NCBI GenBank assembly: GCA_026225095.1
Contig: JAMFSC010000108.1
Coordinates: 1 to 62,316 of the forward strand
DNA length: 62,316 nucleotides
Source: a bacterium
Lineage (GTDB): Bacteria > Acidobacteriota > Terriglobia > Terriglobales > Acidobacteriaceae
Direction of reading: 5' to 3'
The notes under the pieces are model-generated. The model made no database searches and had not been told where the DNA came from. It saw only the letters and a list, made by a program, of their open reading frames with translations. Positions 1-8,549 of this stretch are shown here, in pieces. Positions within the stretch are counted from its first letter, which is position 1. Each line of letters opens with the position of its first letter. Made by a program: the position numbers and the translations under genes.

Positions 1-1302
1 ATCGACGCCAAGCCGTACACCTACAGCTACTACAACCAGCAGAACTACGCGGCACAGCCCAAGACCGGAAACATCAACCTCACCAACTGCGTCGACGTAA
101 AAGGCATTCAGCCTTGCGGCACCGACAAGCTGAACAGCTACCGCAAGTACGGCGAGGTCAGCACCGTCAGCCAGACCTCACGGTACGGCGTCTTCCGCAC
201 CGGCATGTGGTACGAGTGGGCCACCACCAGCCGCCACCAGATCCCCCAGAATCCGATCAACCACGTCGACGATCTGCTGCCGAACTTCAATGAAAAGTTC
301 TACACCAACTCCTACCAGCCTTTTGCCGAATACGAATTCCACCCGACCCAGAAGCTCACCCTCACGGGCGGTATGAAGTTCGCCTACTACAACCAGAACC
401 TGACCCAGTATGCCGACAACGGCAAGACCGTCGGACCGCTCGGCGGAGCAGCCTCGAAAAATAATGTCGGAGCCTACCACTCCTACCTCCCGTCGGCTGA
501 CGCAAACTACCGGCTCAAGGCCAACTGGTCCATCTACGGGCAGTTCTCGACCGGCAGTATCATCCCACCGTCAAGCGTCTTCGACAATACGGGAGCAAAG
601 ACCAGCGTGCTGCCAGAGCCGACCAATGCACGCACGTATCAGGGCGGATCTGTACTCAAACTCAAGCGCACAACCCTCAACGTCGACGCGTACTATACGC
701 ACTTCCAGAACACCTACGCCTCGTCGCCCGACCCCAACGCGACCAGCGCGACCCAGTTCACCCAGTCCGGAGATTCCGTCACCAAGGGCTTTGAAGGTGA
801 GACCAACATCTACATCACGCACGGCCTCAGCCTCTACGCCAACGGCACCGCCGGGACCGCCCGCTACGCCACCCAGGCGCTCAACGGCGTCACCCTCGGC
901 AACTACAAACAATGGGTCGCCAACACCCCGGCCAATACGGAAGCGCTTGGCTTGACCTATCAGCAGAGGTTCTTCGACATGGGCTTCTTCCACAAGCGCA
1001 TCGGGCCCATGTGGAATGACAACACCGCGGCCAGCGGGGCAACGTTGAACCAGGTCATTCCGATCGATCCGTTCGATGTGGACAACGTCTTCTTGAACTA
1101 CACCATTCGGAGCGGCTCGCACCTCGATGGAACCAAGCTGCGCTTCAGCGTCAACAACCTGCTCAATGCGCAGAACACGACCAGCGTGACCGCAGCCAAC
1201 ACCGGACAGACCTTTGTCCCCAGCACCGGAGACTCGCTCGGCCTTCTGCCCGGACGCAGCTTCACCATGAGCGTCACCTTCGGATACGCGCCCAAGCGTT
1301 AG
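1..1302 (+). CDS. TonB-dependent receptor, C-terminal part (5' end outside the window)
   Basis: The frame is open from the first base and ends in TAG at 1300-1302, so the start codon lies upstream of the window. About 433 residues are visible. They alternate aromatic and polar residues as in an outer-membrane beta-barrel, with stretches such as NSYQPFAEYEFHPTQKLTLT and a C-terminal strand SFTMSVTFGYAPKR typical of TonB-dependent receptors (FecA/FhuA-like half). The plug domain, TonB box and signal peptide are missing because of the window edge. The substrate cannot be told; siderophores or glycans are usual for the family. The last residue is Arg and not the more common Phe. A strong terminator follows directly, so this gene closes its transcript. 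Confidence 0.85.
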   Translation: MDAKPYTYSYYNQQNYAAQPKTGNINLTNCVDVKGIQPCGTDKLNSYRKYGEVSTVSQTSRYGVFRTGMWYEWATTSRHQIPQNPINHVDDLLPNFNEKFYTNSYQPFAEYEFHPTQKLTLTGGMKFAYYNQNLTQYADNGKTVGPLGGAASKNNVGAYHSYLPSADANYRLKANWSIYGQFSTGSIIPPSSVFDNTGAKTSVLPEPTNARTYQGGSVLKLKRTTLNVDAYYTHFQNTYASSPDPNATSATQFTQSGDSVTKGFEGETNIYITHGLSLYANGTAGTARYATQALNGVTLGNYKQWVANTPANTEALGLTYQQRFFDMGFFHKRIGPMWNDNTAASGATLNQVIPIDPFDVDNVFLNYTIRSGSHLDGTKLRFSVNNLLNAQNTTSVTAANTGQTFVPSTGDSLGLLPGRSFTMSVTFGYAPKR

Positions 1303-1315
1303 CCTTCACTCCGCG

Positions 1316-1354
1316 GGCGCCCGGACCGATTCGTCGGTCGGGGCGCCTTTTTTT
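1316..1354 (+). terminator. Rho-independent terminator after the TonB receptor
   Basis: A 13-bp GC-rich stem with one mismatch has arms at 1316-1328 and 1335-1347. The loop is ATTCGT and a run of seven T follows at 1348-1354. It begins 13 bases after the receptor stop codon and separates that gene from the acid phosphatase. Confidence 0.9.
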
Positions 1355-1390
1355 CTCCATCCCTACTCGGAATCTTCGGAAGGCGTCCCC

Positions 1391-2164
1391 ATGTCGACGA
1401 AACCTCTCTTCTCTACAGCCTTCGCGACTGTGCTCCTGCTCGCCTGTGTGATGCTTCAAGGGCAAGTCACTCCGCCCGCCCAGGATGCAGCTCCAAAGAA
1501 GGCCGCAAAGATTCGCACCCCGAACTTCATCGATCCGACGCTGTTCGATCTAACCGCTTTGCTCTCGCCACCGCCGCCCCAGGATTCAACCGTCACCAGG
1601 GCGGAACTCGCGGAACTCCATCGCATCGAGTCCTCCAGGACGCCCGCCGAGGTCGCAGCGGCACAGTTCGACGACACCCACGAGGACATCTTCATCTATG
1701 CTTCCGTTCTTGGCCCACAGTTCAAGCCAGAGACAATGCCTCGGACAGCTGACTTCTCGGCCCACATCCGCAACGATGCCGGCGTCGTCGACCCGCCCTT
1801 GAAGGCGCTCTACGCCAGGCCTCGTCCGTACAACTTCGATACGACGCTGCATCCCGTCTGCGCAACGAACAAGGAAGGTTCCTATCCCAGCGGCCATTCC
1901 TTAAACGGCTTCCTCTTTGCCTACATCGCGGCGCAGATCGTTCCGGAGAAGCGAGACGCGATCATGGCGCGGGCCGACGAATACGTGCGCCACCGGTTGG
2001 TCTGCGAGGCCCACTACGCATCGGACATCGAAGCCAGCCGCCAGGCCGCGACCTTCCTGGTCGGCGCAATGATGTCGAACGCGCGCTTTCAAAAGGAGTT
2101 GACAGCCGCCCGTGAAGAGACGCGACGGCAGCTCGGCCTGGTGCCACGGCCCCTTGGCGACTAG
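1391..2164 (+). CDS. Secreted class A acid phosphatase (PAP2 superfamily)
   Basis: This 257-residue protein has an N-terminal signal peptide (hydrophobic core near residues 8-22). It carries the three-part PAP2 phosphatase signature: K138-x6-RP (KALYARPRP), PSGH at 166-169, and a third motif HRLVCEAHYASD that matches the SRx5Hx3D block of PhoN/PhoC-type enzymes, with His in place of Ser before the Arg. The nucleophile would be the His of the third motif. Expected role: release of inorganic phosphate from organic phosphate esters in the periplasm. A GGAAGG sequence lies 7-12 bases before the ATG. Length fits class A non-specific acid phosphatases. It is transcribed independently of the upstream receptor because a terminator lies between them. 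Confidence 0.85.
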   Translation: MSTKPLFSTAFATVLLLACVMLQGQVTPPAQDAAPKKAAKIRTPNFIDPTLFDLTALLSPPPPQDSTVTRAELAELHRIESSRTPAEVAAAQFDDTHEDIFIYASVLGPQFKPETMPRTADFSAHIRNDAGVVDPPLKALYARPRPYNFDTTLHPVCATNKEGSYPSGHSLNGFLFAYIAAQIVPEKRDAIMARADEYVRHRLVCEAHYASDIEASRQAATFLVGAMMSNARFQKELTAAREETRRQLGLVPRPLGD

Positions 2165-2237
2165 ACCATGACGCGTCCGGTACTATCTCTCAGAGGGATC
2201 TGGGGCGCGGCGCAACGCCGATCGACCCATTCGATGG

Positions 2238-3512
2238 ATGATGAGAGCACTGGATCTACGGGGCCTGGCACGGCGGGGCGGATGGCTCACTGGGCTCCTG
2301 CTGTGTTGTTTGTTGAGTGGCAGTGCGACAGGGCAGCGGCTGGCACAAAAGAACTGGGCGGGTTCCGGCATGACGCCGAACGTCTGGTGGTCGCGGGCGA
2401 TCTTTTGCAAGGTTGAATTGAACGGCAACGTGGCTGCGACGCAGCGTCATGAGACCGGGCTCAAGGCCGTCACAGCACGACTCGACCAGATAGCCAATGC
2501 AGGGTGCGACGCGATCGAGCTTGATCTCCTTGGCGCAGACAGGGGCGGCGCAGACAGGGGCGGCGCAGACAGCGGCGGCGCGGCTCCGTTCGCCGCACGG
2601 TACGGCACGCTCGACGATGCGAACGAGTTGATCGACGAGCTGGGCAGAAAGAAGATCCGCCTGGTGCTGGCGCTGCCGACGGCAACGCTCAATGGGCTGT
2701 CGGCCGAGGCAGCGAACACACTCGAAGAAAAGATGCGGTTCTGGTTATCGAGGGGCGTGGCGGGCTTCGTCCTGCGGGGCAGTGGCGAGACGCTTACTCC
2801 CGCGGGGCGAGCAGCCGTGAGGAGGCTCCGAGCGATCACCGGATCGACGTTGGGGACACGGGTCTTAATCGGAGACGGAGTCGATGCCGCTGAGGTGCAG
2901 CTCGCAATCCGGAGTCTTCAGGGCACCGACGCGAAGACGTTGAGAGCTCAGCTCGCAGTACTCGGCGGCCCGGGCCAGAGCACACCTCCGCTGCTCACGA
3001 CATCAGGAGTGGCTCCAGGCAAAGCGCTTGCGGCGGTGATCCTTGCCCAGGGATCTGCGGCCCTCATCTCTTTGAAGCCCGTAGGAGAATCGATCCCAAA
3101 CCAGCCGGAGAAGAGCAGCCCCGATCAGTATTCTCCGGAGGATCTCTTGCTCTGGACTCCCAAAGGGACAAGCGACCCGGAGAGCGATCTGGAGAACTGG
3201 GACAAGTCCCTGGCCGAGCTGTACCATGCGAGTACCGCGTTGCGATCGGGAGCAGCAACTTACCTCGATCATGACGCCGAGAATGTCCTCGTCTGGGTGA
3301 TACGAAGCCGCGATGGCGGCGCGCCGGTCCTCGTGGCATGCAATCTCTCGGCAAGTCCCAGGAAGATCTCGGTGACGAGCGAACTGCGAGCAATGGGCGT
3401 GAAGGGAAGTTATCTAAGAACGACGCTGCGGTCGTGGCAGGATGGGTCCGTCACAACGCTCAACGATCTGGAGCTACCCGCCGGCGAAGTGTTTCTTGGC
3501 GAGATTCGGTAG
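2238..3512 (+). CDS. Secreted GH13 (alpha-amylase)-like protein, probably not catalytic
   Basis: The 424-residue protein starts with a signal peptide (hydrophobic GGWLTGLLLCCLLSGSATG). The mature start, WWSRAIFCKVELNG followed by LDQIANAGCDAIELDLL, resembles the first strand-helix units of GH13 barrels. A C-terminal part (near 350-424) looks like the beta-sandwich of the same family. I do not see the usual catalytic Asp/Glu motifs: the region near GVAGFVLRGSGE lacks the GFRxD pattern. A transporter-associated, binding or degenerate amylase-like role is therefore more likely than hydrolysis. Residues near 99-115 are a tandem Gly-Ala-Asp repeat. A second in-frame ATG follows the first immediately. 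No close operon partner; it converges with the GT4 gene 28 bases away. Confidence 0.6.
   Translation: MMRALDLRGLARRGGWLTGLLLCCLLSGSATGQRLAQKNWAGSGMTPNVWWSRAIFCKVELNGNVAATQRHETGLKAVTARLDQIANAGCDAIELDLLGADRGGADRGGADSGGAAPFAARYGTLDDANELIDELGRKKIRLVLALPTATLNGLSAEAANTLEEKMRFWLSRGVAGFVLRGSGETLTPAGRAAVRRLRAITGSTLGTRVLIGDGVDAAEVQLAIRSLQGTDAKTLRAQLAVLGGPGQSTPPLLTTSGVAPGKALAAVILAQGSAALISLKPVGESIPNQPEKSSPDQYSPEDLLLWTPKGTSDPESDLENWDKSLAELYHASTALRSGAATYLDHDAENVLVWVIRSRDGGAPVLVACNLSASPRKISVTSELRAMGVKGSYLRTTLRSWQDGSVTTLNDLELPAGEVFLGEIR
2532..2576 (+). repeat. Three tandem 15-bp units inside the GH13-like gene
   Basis: Three units of GGCGCAGACAGGGGC (third unit with one change, AGCGGC ending) sit head to tail and stay in frame. 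They encode GADRG-GADRG-GADSG. A perfect multiple of three allows length change without frameshift. Confidence 0.9.
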
Positions 3513-3540
3513 CGAATCCGGAAGCCTTTTCCAGTCTCCC

Positions 3541-4761
3541 CTACGGACCCTTTCCTTCCAGGGACATGCTCTCCGCATCATAGAGCGGCGTATAAGCGGA
3601 GTAGACGCGCTCGAAGACAGCATCCCAGGTGCAGGTCTCCGAGTAGATGCGGGCGGATCGGCGCATCTGGTCGAGGCGAGCGGGATCATCCGCGAGGGTG
3701 GCGATGGTCGCAGCAAAGTCTTCATCCGGAACGATGAAACCCGTACGACCATCCTGGACGATCGTTCGGGGGCCGCCGTGAGGAGTGACAATAGCGGGAA
3801 CGCCCGAGGCGAGGGCTTCGAGCACGACGTTTCCAAACGTATCGGTATGCGATGGAAAGACGAACAGGTCCATGTTGGCGTAGGCCTGGGCGAGGGCGTC
3901 GCCACGTAGCACCCCCGCGAACTCCGCATCCGGGAGTGCCTTGCGAAGCGCCTGCTCCTCGGCCCCGTGTCCGATGATCAGGAAGCGGAAGGGTCTCCGG
4001 GTCAGAGCCGCGAGCTGGCTTGCGATCCGCGGCAGAAGGGCCACGTTCTTCTCCACCGACAGGCGGCCTACAAAACCAAGGATCAGAGGGCTTTCCGAGT
4101 TGTGAACGAGAGTTGACGTCCGGTGGACAGGAGAGAAGAGCCGAGTATCCACGCCCCGCTGCATCAGATGGCATGGGCGTCCCGTCGCGGACTCCAGCAT
4201 ACGGCAGAGTTCCTCGTTCGGCGCGAAGAGAACCTGGGCCAGGCGATAGAAGCGAGCCGTCGCGCCGAGAGCCCCACCCTCGATCTGCCGGTCGAGCCGT
4301 GGGCCACTCCTCGATCCGAGAAGGCTCGCTGTCAGCCACGCCAGGCGACGCGCAGCATATTCATGCACGTTGGTATGCCACGAAGCTGCGAGCGGAATCT
4401 TCAGCTTCCACGCGAAGTATGCGCCAAAGATACCCAGTTCGCTGGGGCCTGTGATGTGGATGATGTCTGGTCGAAACGTGCGCACTGTCCGCGAGATGAG
4501 ACGGGCGTGGCGCCAGAAGAGAGGGTCGAAGTGGAGATCCTTCTCCATGCGGATGGAGGTTCGGCTGCGCGGGAGTTCAAGCGTCTGGAGGTTTCCGCGC
4601 TGCTCAAAGAGCTCAGCGCGTGCAACGGGTCCGGAGGCGCGGATGCAAAGGAAAGGCAGGTCGCGCCGTTGCGCAAACTCCACGAAGTTCCTGCTCGTGT
4701 GGGCGACGCCGTTGACCTCGTGAAACGAGTCCGGAAAGTAGGCGACGCGGGGCGGACGCAT
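3541..4761 (-). CDS. Glycosyltransferase family 4 protein
   Basis: This 406-residue protein has the GT-B fold layout. The N-terminal domain starts MRPPRVAYFPDSFHEVNGVA with the Gly-Val loop of GT4 enzymes. The C-terminal nucleotide-sugar domain holds GFVGRLSVEKN and the E-x7-E-like segment TDTFGNVVLEALASGVPAI. The closest general types are mannosyltransferases of the MgtA/PimB class acting at the cytoplasmic face of the membrane, but donor and acceptor are unknown. The gene lies 56 bases downstream of the PHP-like gene on the same strand, so the two are probably co-transcribed. Confidence 0.85.
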   Translation of the reverse strand: MRPPRVAYFPDSFHEVNGVAHTSRNFVEFAQRRDLPFLCIRASGPVARAELFEQRGNLQTLELPRSRTSIRMEKDLHFDPLFWRHARLISRTVRTFRPDIIHITGPSELGIFGAYFAWKLKIPLAASWHTNVHEYAARRLAWLTASLLGSRSGPRLDRQIEGGALGATARFYRLAQVLFAPNEELCRMLESATGRPCHLMQRGVDTRLFSPVHRTSTLVHNSESPLILGFVGRLSVEKNVALLPRIASQLAALTRRPFRFLIIGHGAEEQALRKALPDAEFAGVLRGDALAQAYANMDLFVFPSHTDTFGNVVLEALASGVPAIVTPHGGPRTIVQDGRTGFIVPDEDFAATIATLADDPARLDQMRRSARIYSETCTWDAVFERVYSAYTPLYDAESMSLEGKGP

Positions 4762-4817
4762 GGATCTAGCCTATCGCCCTTTTGACGCAGGCGACGGCGG
4801 ACGTCCTGCCTTGCCGC

Positions 4818-6017
4818 TCAGGCCTCCCGGGCTGCAAGGGCCGACTGTGTGATATGCCCGCCGCTCTGGCGATCGTTCCAGGCCAGGCGGAGCGTGTGGG
4901 ATACGGGCCGGGCGCCCATGAGTCGGACTGCGGCAAGAAGGATGCTCAGGTACCGCGGAGGATGACCTTCGGGCCAAAGGGTAGACAGCGGCTTCAGATC
5001 GCCGTTCGCATCGGGATGGAACACCCGCTCGTCCCACGTACGGGATCCCTCGGGAAAGTGAGGATGATTGCGGATCGCGTCGAGGGTCGATTGCAGGATG
5101 CGGTGCTTCCACGGCTCCGCATACTGGGGCATGAAGAGGACATGGCTCTTGCGCTCGACTCGAACCTCGTGGACGAACTCGTTGAAGCTGGTGGCGTGGG
5201 TCAGGTTGACGTTGGCGTTCGGTTCGATTCCATGACGGTCACCGCCCGAGATGACGAGTTGATTCCACCGTCCCGCCAGGATTGAGACCTCCCGATTCTC
5301 GTCCCAGTTGCGCAGGCCGTTCAGCTCGAGCGCGTGACAGAACTGCCCGTCAATCGCCAGGAACTCGTTGACCAGGAAGCGATGGCGTTCGCGGCCGATG
5401 CGATACAGGTCCCAGAGCGGATGGTTGAAGACGATCAGGACGCCGGGCAGGTCATGAAGCTCGCTGAGGAGAGCGCCGAGAAGACGGGCGGGGCGTTCAG
5501 CGAGAGGCATCGCGGTGAAGGCTTCGAGTCGCAGCATCCACTCGGCGGCGGTGGCGCTGGGAAGATTGTGGATTCCCAGGTGGAAGGCAGTCACGCCCGC
5601 CTGCGCGTTGCCATAGGGGACACTCCACTCGACCGAGACCGGGATGTGGCGAGCGTTGGGAACGGCCCGCAGAAGCATTGGGGCGGAGATGTCATCGTGA
5701 TCGGTCAGGGAGACCAGACCGGCCAGGCCAAGCTTGTTTTCAACCTGTTCCCGTTCCAGATCGAAGGCGAGACGCGGAGTGAGCGGTGGTGTCCAGAAGC
5801 TGCGGGCGTAGTCCGGACGGATGCCGGAGACGCGGGCGCTGCGCTCCTCCAGCCAGCGGAGAATCGGCTGGAGAGGCTTCCAGTCGGTCGAGAGCTCCGC
5901 GATGAAGTCGAGAGTCTCCTTCGACTGGCTGGTGTGGCTGTGCAGCGAGACGCCAGTCTTGAAGCTGCTGGCTGCGGCTGGCTCACGCCAGAGATAGGAC
6001 ACGGTGGACTGGCTCAT
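4818..6017 (-). CDS. PHP-domain-like metal-dependent hydrolase
   Basis: I place the start at the ATG at 6017 because GAGGGG lies about 7 bases upstream. A longer frame begins at a TTG at 6131 but has no good ribosome site. The 399-residue protein shows the metal-binding pattern of PHP phosphoesterases: GVSLHSHTSQSKETL near the N-terminus, LVSLTDHDD, VFNHPLWD and GGDRHG. PHP proteins hydrolyse phosphate esters with two or three metals. Here the substrate is unknown, but the GT4 gene directly downstream suggests a role in glycan or glycolipid metabolism. Identification is by motifs only; the spacing between them is longer than in small PHP proteins such as YcdX. Confidence 0.65.
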   Translation of the reverse strand: MSQSTVSYLWREPAAASSFKTGVSLHSHTSQSKETLDFIAELSTDWKPLQPILRWLEERSARVSGIRPDYARSFWTPPLTPRLAFDLEREQVENKLGLAGLVSLTDHDDISAPMLLRAVPNARHIPVSVEWSVPYGNAQAGVTAFHLGIHNLPSATAAEWMLRLEAFTAMPLAERPARLLGALLSELHDLPGVLIVFNHPLWDLYRIGRERHRFLVNEFLAIDGQFCHALELNGLRNWDENREVSILAGRWNQLVISGGDRHGIEPNANVNLTHATSFNEFVHEVRVERKSHVLFMPQYAEPWKHRILQSTLDAIRNHPHFPEGSRTWDERVFHPDANGDLKPLSTLWPEGHPPRYLSILLAAVRLMGARPVSHTLRLAWNDRQSGGHITQSALAAREA

Positions 6018-6221
6018 TGGTCTGCCCCTCGATTTCGCCTGGAAGCGATTGATTTCAGGGTCAGTATCGGGACAAAGGATGACTGGAGAGTCACTGCACC
6101 AACAATGGTGCTTCAATTCTGGGTGAACCAATCCTGATTCGGGGAGGGGTCAGGGCTGGTTCGGTTTTGGGCCGAAACGCGGACCCCCCACCCCTCCGCA
6201 CTTGGGAGGCGACGGTTCGGG

Positions 6222-7211
6222 CTAGCGGGTCGGAGCGATATCGGGGCCGAGCAGTTCCTGGGCAGACGGTGCGGGTTCGGTTGGGACGCGCTCCTGCTCT
6301 GCGGCCTGCACGACGGGGAGTGCGATGTCCTCGCGAAGGCCCGCCTGGAGCATGGCGAATGCCTGCTCGGGCGTATCGGCGAACTGGAAGAGATCGCGAT
6401 CCTTGAAGGCGATCGCGCCCTTTTCTGCGAGCAAATCCAGATTGAGGACGTTCTTCCAGTAGCTGGAGCCGTAGATCACGATCGTCATCTTCTTGGCGAG
6501 CTTGTTGGTCTGCGACAAGGTGAGCAACTCGAACATCTCGTCGAGGGTCCCGAAGCCGCCGGGAAAGACGACCAGAGCCTTCGCAAGGTAGGCGAACCAG
6601 TACTTGCGCATGAAGAAGTAGTGGAAGTTGAAGTTGAGCGAGGGCGTGACGTAGGGGTTGGGGATCTGCTCGAAGGGCAGCTTGATGTTCAGGCCGACGG
6701 TCTTGGCTCCGGCGTCGTGCGCTCCGCGGTTGGCGGCTTCCATGATGCCGGGACCTCCGCCGGAGGTGACGACGAAACGATGGCGACGGCCCGGAAGAGA
6801 TTTGGCCCAGGTCGCGACCATGTAGGCGAGGCGCCGGGCGTCCTCGTAGTAAGCGGCCATCTCGACCGCGGAGGCGGCCAGAAGAAGTCTCTGCTGGGAG
6901 GCTTCGCCGGTCTCGACCTCGTGGGAACTGGCTGGCTGCTCATGGGGTGGAGCGAGCCTTGCCGAGCCGGTATTTTCGAGCAGTTGCAGCTCCTGGTGCG
7001 CCACATCGAGGGCGCGGAAGCGGGCCGAGCCGAAGAAGACGACGGTGTCCTGGATCCGTTCGCGGCGGAAGCGGGCCATGGGCTCCTGGTACTCGGCCAT
7101 GATGCGGAGCATGCGTCCGTCGGGGGAGTCGATGAAGGGTCGATTCTCGTAGGCCAGGGGGGCGGCGGCGAGCGGGTCGGGGAGCGGGGTGCGGGGAGTA
7201 TCGGTCGGCAT
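6222..7211 (-). CDS. LOG-family nucleotide-binding protein (TIGR00730-type)
   Basis: The protein has 329 residues. SGGGPGIMEAANRGA at 150-164 and PGGFGTLDE at 217-225 are the two signatures of the LOG/lysine-decarboxylase-like family. Characterised members are phosphoribohydrolases that release the base from nucleoside 5'-monophosphates, including cytokinin riboside monophosphates. The N-terminal ~120 residues are longer than in short LOG proteins and match the longer bacterial type. It follows the small membrane-protein gene by 27 bases on the same strand and is probably in the same transcript. Confidence 0.85.
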   Translation of the reverse strand: MPTDTPRTPLPDPLAAAPLAYENRPFIDSPDGRMLRIMAEYQEPMARFRRERIQDTVVFFGSARFRALDVAHQELQLLENTGSARLAPPHEQPASSHEVETGEASQQRLLLAASAVEMAAYYEDARRLAYMVATWAKSLPGRRHRFVVTSGGGPGIMEAANRGAHDAGAKTVGLNIKLPFEQIPNPYVTPSLNFNFHYFFMRKYWFAYLAKALVVFPGGFGTLDEMFELLTLSQTNKLAKKMTIVIYGSSYWKNVLNLDLLAEKGAIAFKDRDLFQFADTPEQAFAMLQAGLREDIALPVVQAAEQERVPTEPAPSAQELLGPDIAPTR

Positions 7212-7238
7212 GGGGTTCCCTGGGGTGCGGGAGGGGCG

Positions 7239-7586
7239 CTAGTCGCGGTAGTCGCGGTAGTGGATGGCCTCGGAGATTCCAATCCAGATATCAAGCAGGC
7301 CGAGACCGGAGATCATTCCGCGCACGGCTCCGTTGCGGAGGACGGCGGCGAGCATCGGTCGGGCCTGGACGAACATATTGTGATCCCAGACCCTCGTCCA
7401 CCAGGGGAGCACTGCAACCAGGACGCCGAGATAGATGCAGAAGAGCACGAGAATGAAGAGCGAGAGGCGCTGCAGCCAGACCGGAGCGCCGGGAAGGCTG
7501 GCGGGCAGGGCGGTCGGGTCCGCGACAGCATGTGCGGGTTGGGCGACCGGGTCGGGCTCGGGGAAAAGCTCTTTCTGTACGGCCAT
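7239..7586 (-). CDS. Small membrane protein of unknown function
   Basis: The 115-residue protein has a Pro/Ala-rich cytoplasmic-looking N-terminus, a strong transmembrane helix near residues 40-62 (LSLFILVLFCIYLGVLVAVLP) and a weaker hydrophobic segment near 85-105. The C-terminus ends in a duplicated YRDYRD. I recognise no domain. It is first in a two-gene unit with the LOG-family gene (27-base gap). Confidence 0.6.
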   Translation of the reverse strand: MAVQKELFPEPDPVAQPAHAVADPTALPASLPGAPVWLQRLSLFILVLFCIYLGVLVAVLPWWTRVWDHNMFVQARPMLAAVLRNGAVRGMISGLGLLDIWIGISEAIHYRDYRD

Positions 7587-7839
7587 CTGGCCCTCATGTT
7601 GAGGTTAGCAGACGGGAGGCGGGGGGTGTCCTCTAACGGATTGGCTTATACGCTCCCCCGGCGTCGCGAGATGCAGTCTCAAAGATGCACCACTCTTGAG
7701 TGGAAGAAACTCCGTTAGGTTTCTCTCGAAGAGCCGTATTCGATTTGGTGGCTCAATTGCTCGTCTGAAATTGGAAATTAGGCGTGCCATCCGAGTGTTG
7801 GCCTAAGGAATCATAACCACGTGTGCTCTTCGAGGTCTT

Positions 7840-8418
7840 ATGCAGATTACAACTTCTCTCCCCTCCAGCATTCCGGCGTACTCCTCCCCCGCGACCACCA
7901 GCGCGGCCTCCACTCCGGAAGACTTCCTGACCCCCGGAGACCTGCAGATGATTGAATACATCTCGGGAACAACCACCTTGAGTGCGGCCGAGGAAAATCT
8001 CTACGCTAAGGCGATGGCGGTATCGCTTGGGACAAAACGGGAACACGGATACGTTCAGGGAGATGTCAGCAAATTCTACTTCTGGTCTCAATTGACTGTT
8101 AGCGACGCCAAAACGATCGAGACCATGACCGGAACCTCGACCATTATCGATGCCGTCCGAAAGGGAGACACCGGAGTGAACAATCTTATTTGGGAGATAA
8201 CCTTCGATCGTGAACACGGGGGTTTAGAGGGTGACTTGTCGGTATCTTATTTGCAAGGCATCATCGATCGTGAGACCGAACAGATTCGCACCGCGGTCGA
8301 GCACGGTGACCCGGCCCCGTCGGCGATCATCCCAAGTGTCCCATTCGACACTCTCCAGCGGGCAATCAGCTACCTGAAAGAAAATAACGGCACTTCGAGT
8401 ACCGCGATATCGGCTTAG
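7840..8418 (+). CDS. Hypothetical protein
   Basis: This 192-residue frame has GAGG four bases before its ATG and no competing frame. The first 27 residues are rich in Ser, Thr, Ala and Pro. The rest is a mixed polar sequence with helices predicted by eye and no signal peptide, membrane segment or known motif. Codon use is slightly less GC-biased than in its neighbours. The 249 bases before it (7591-7839) contain nothing I recognise. Function unknown; moderate confidence that it is a real gene. Confidence 0.45.
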   Translation: MQITTSLPSSIPAYSSPATTSAASTPEDFLTPGDLQMIEYISGTTTLSAAEENLYAKAMAVSLGTKREHGYVQGDVSKFYFWSQLTVSDAKTIETMTGTSTIIDAVRKGDTGVNNLIWEITFDREHGGLEGDLSVSYLQGIIDRETEQIRTAVEHGDPAPSAIIPSVPFDTLQRAISYLKENNGTSSTAISA

Positions 8419-8549
8419 GCAGATTTCTCGCGAATAAGCGGATGCTGGGGCCGTCGACGATGAGCCATTGTTACGCACCGAAGGATTGCGCCGGGCGACT
8501 CTGCCTGGTGCCAATCCTGTCATCTGCATTGAGGTGAGAAAATGGAAGG

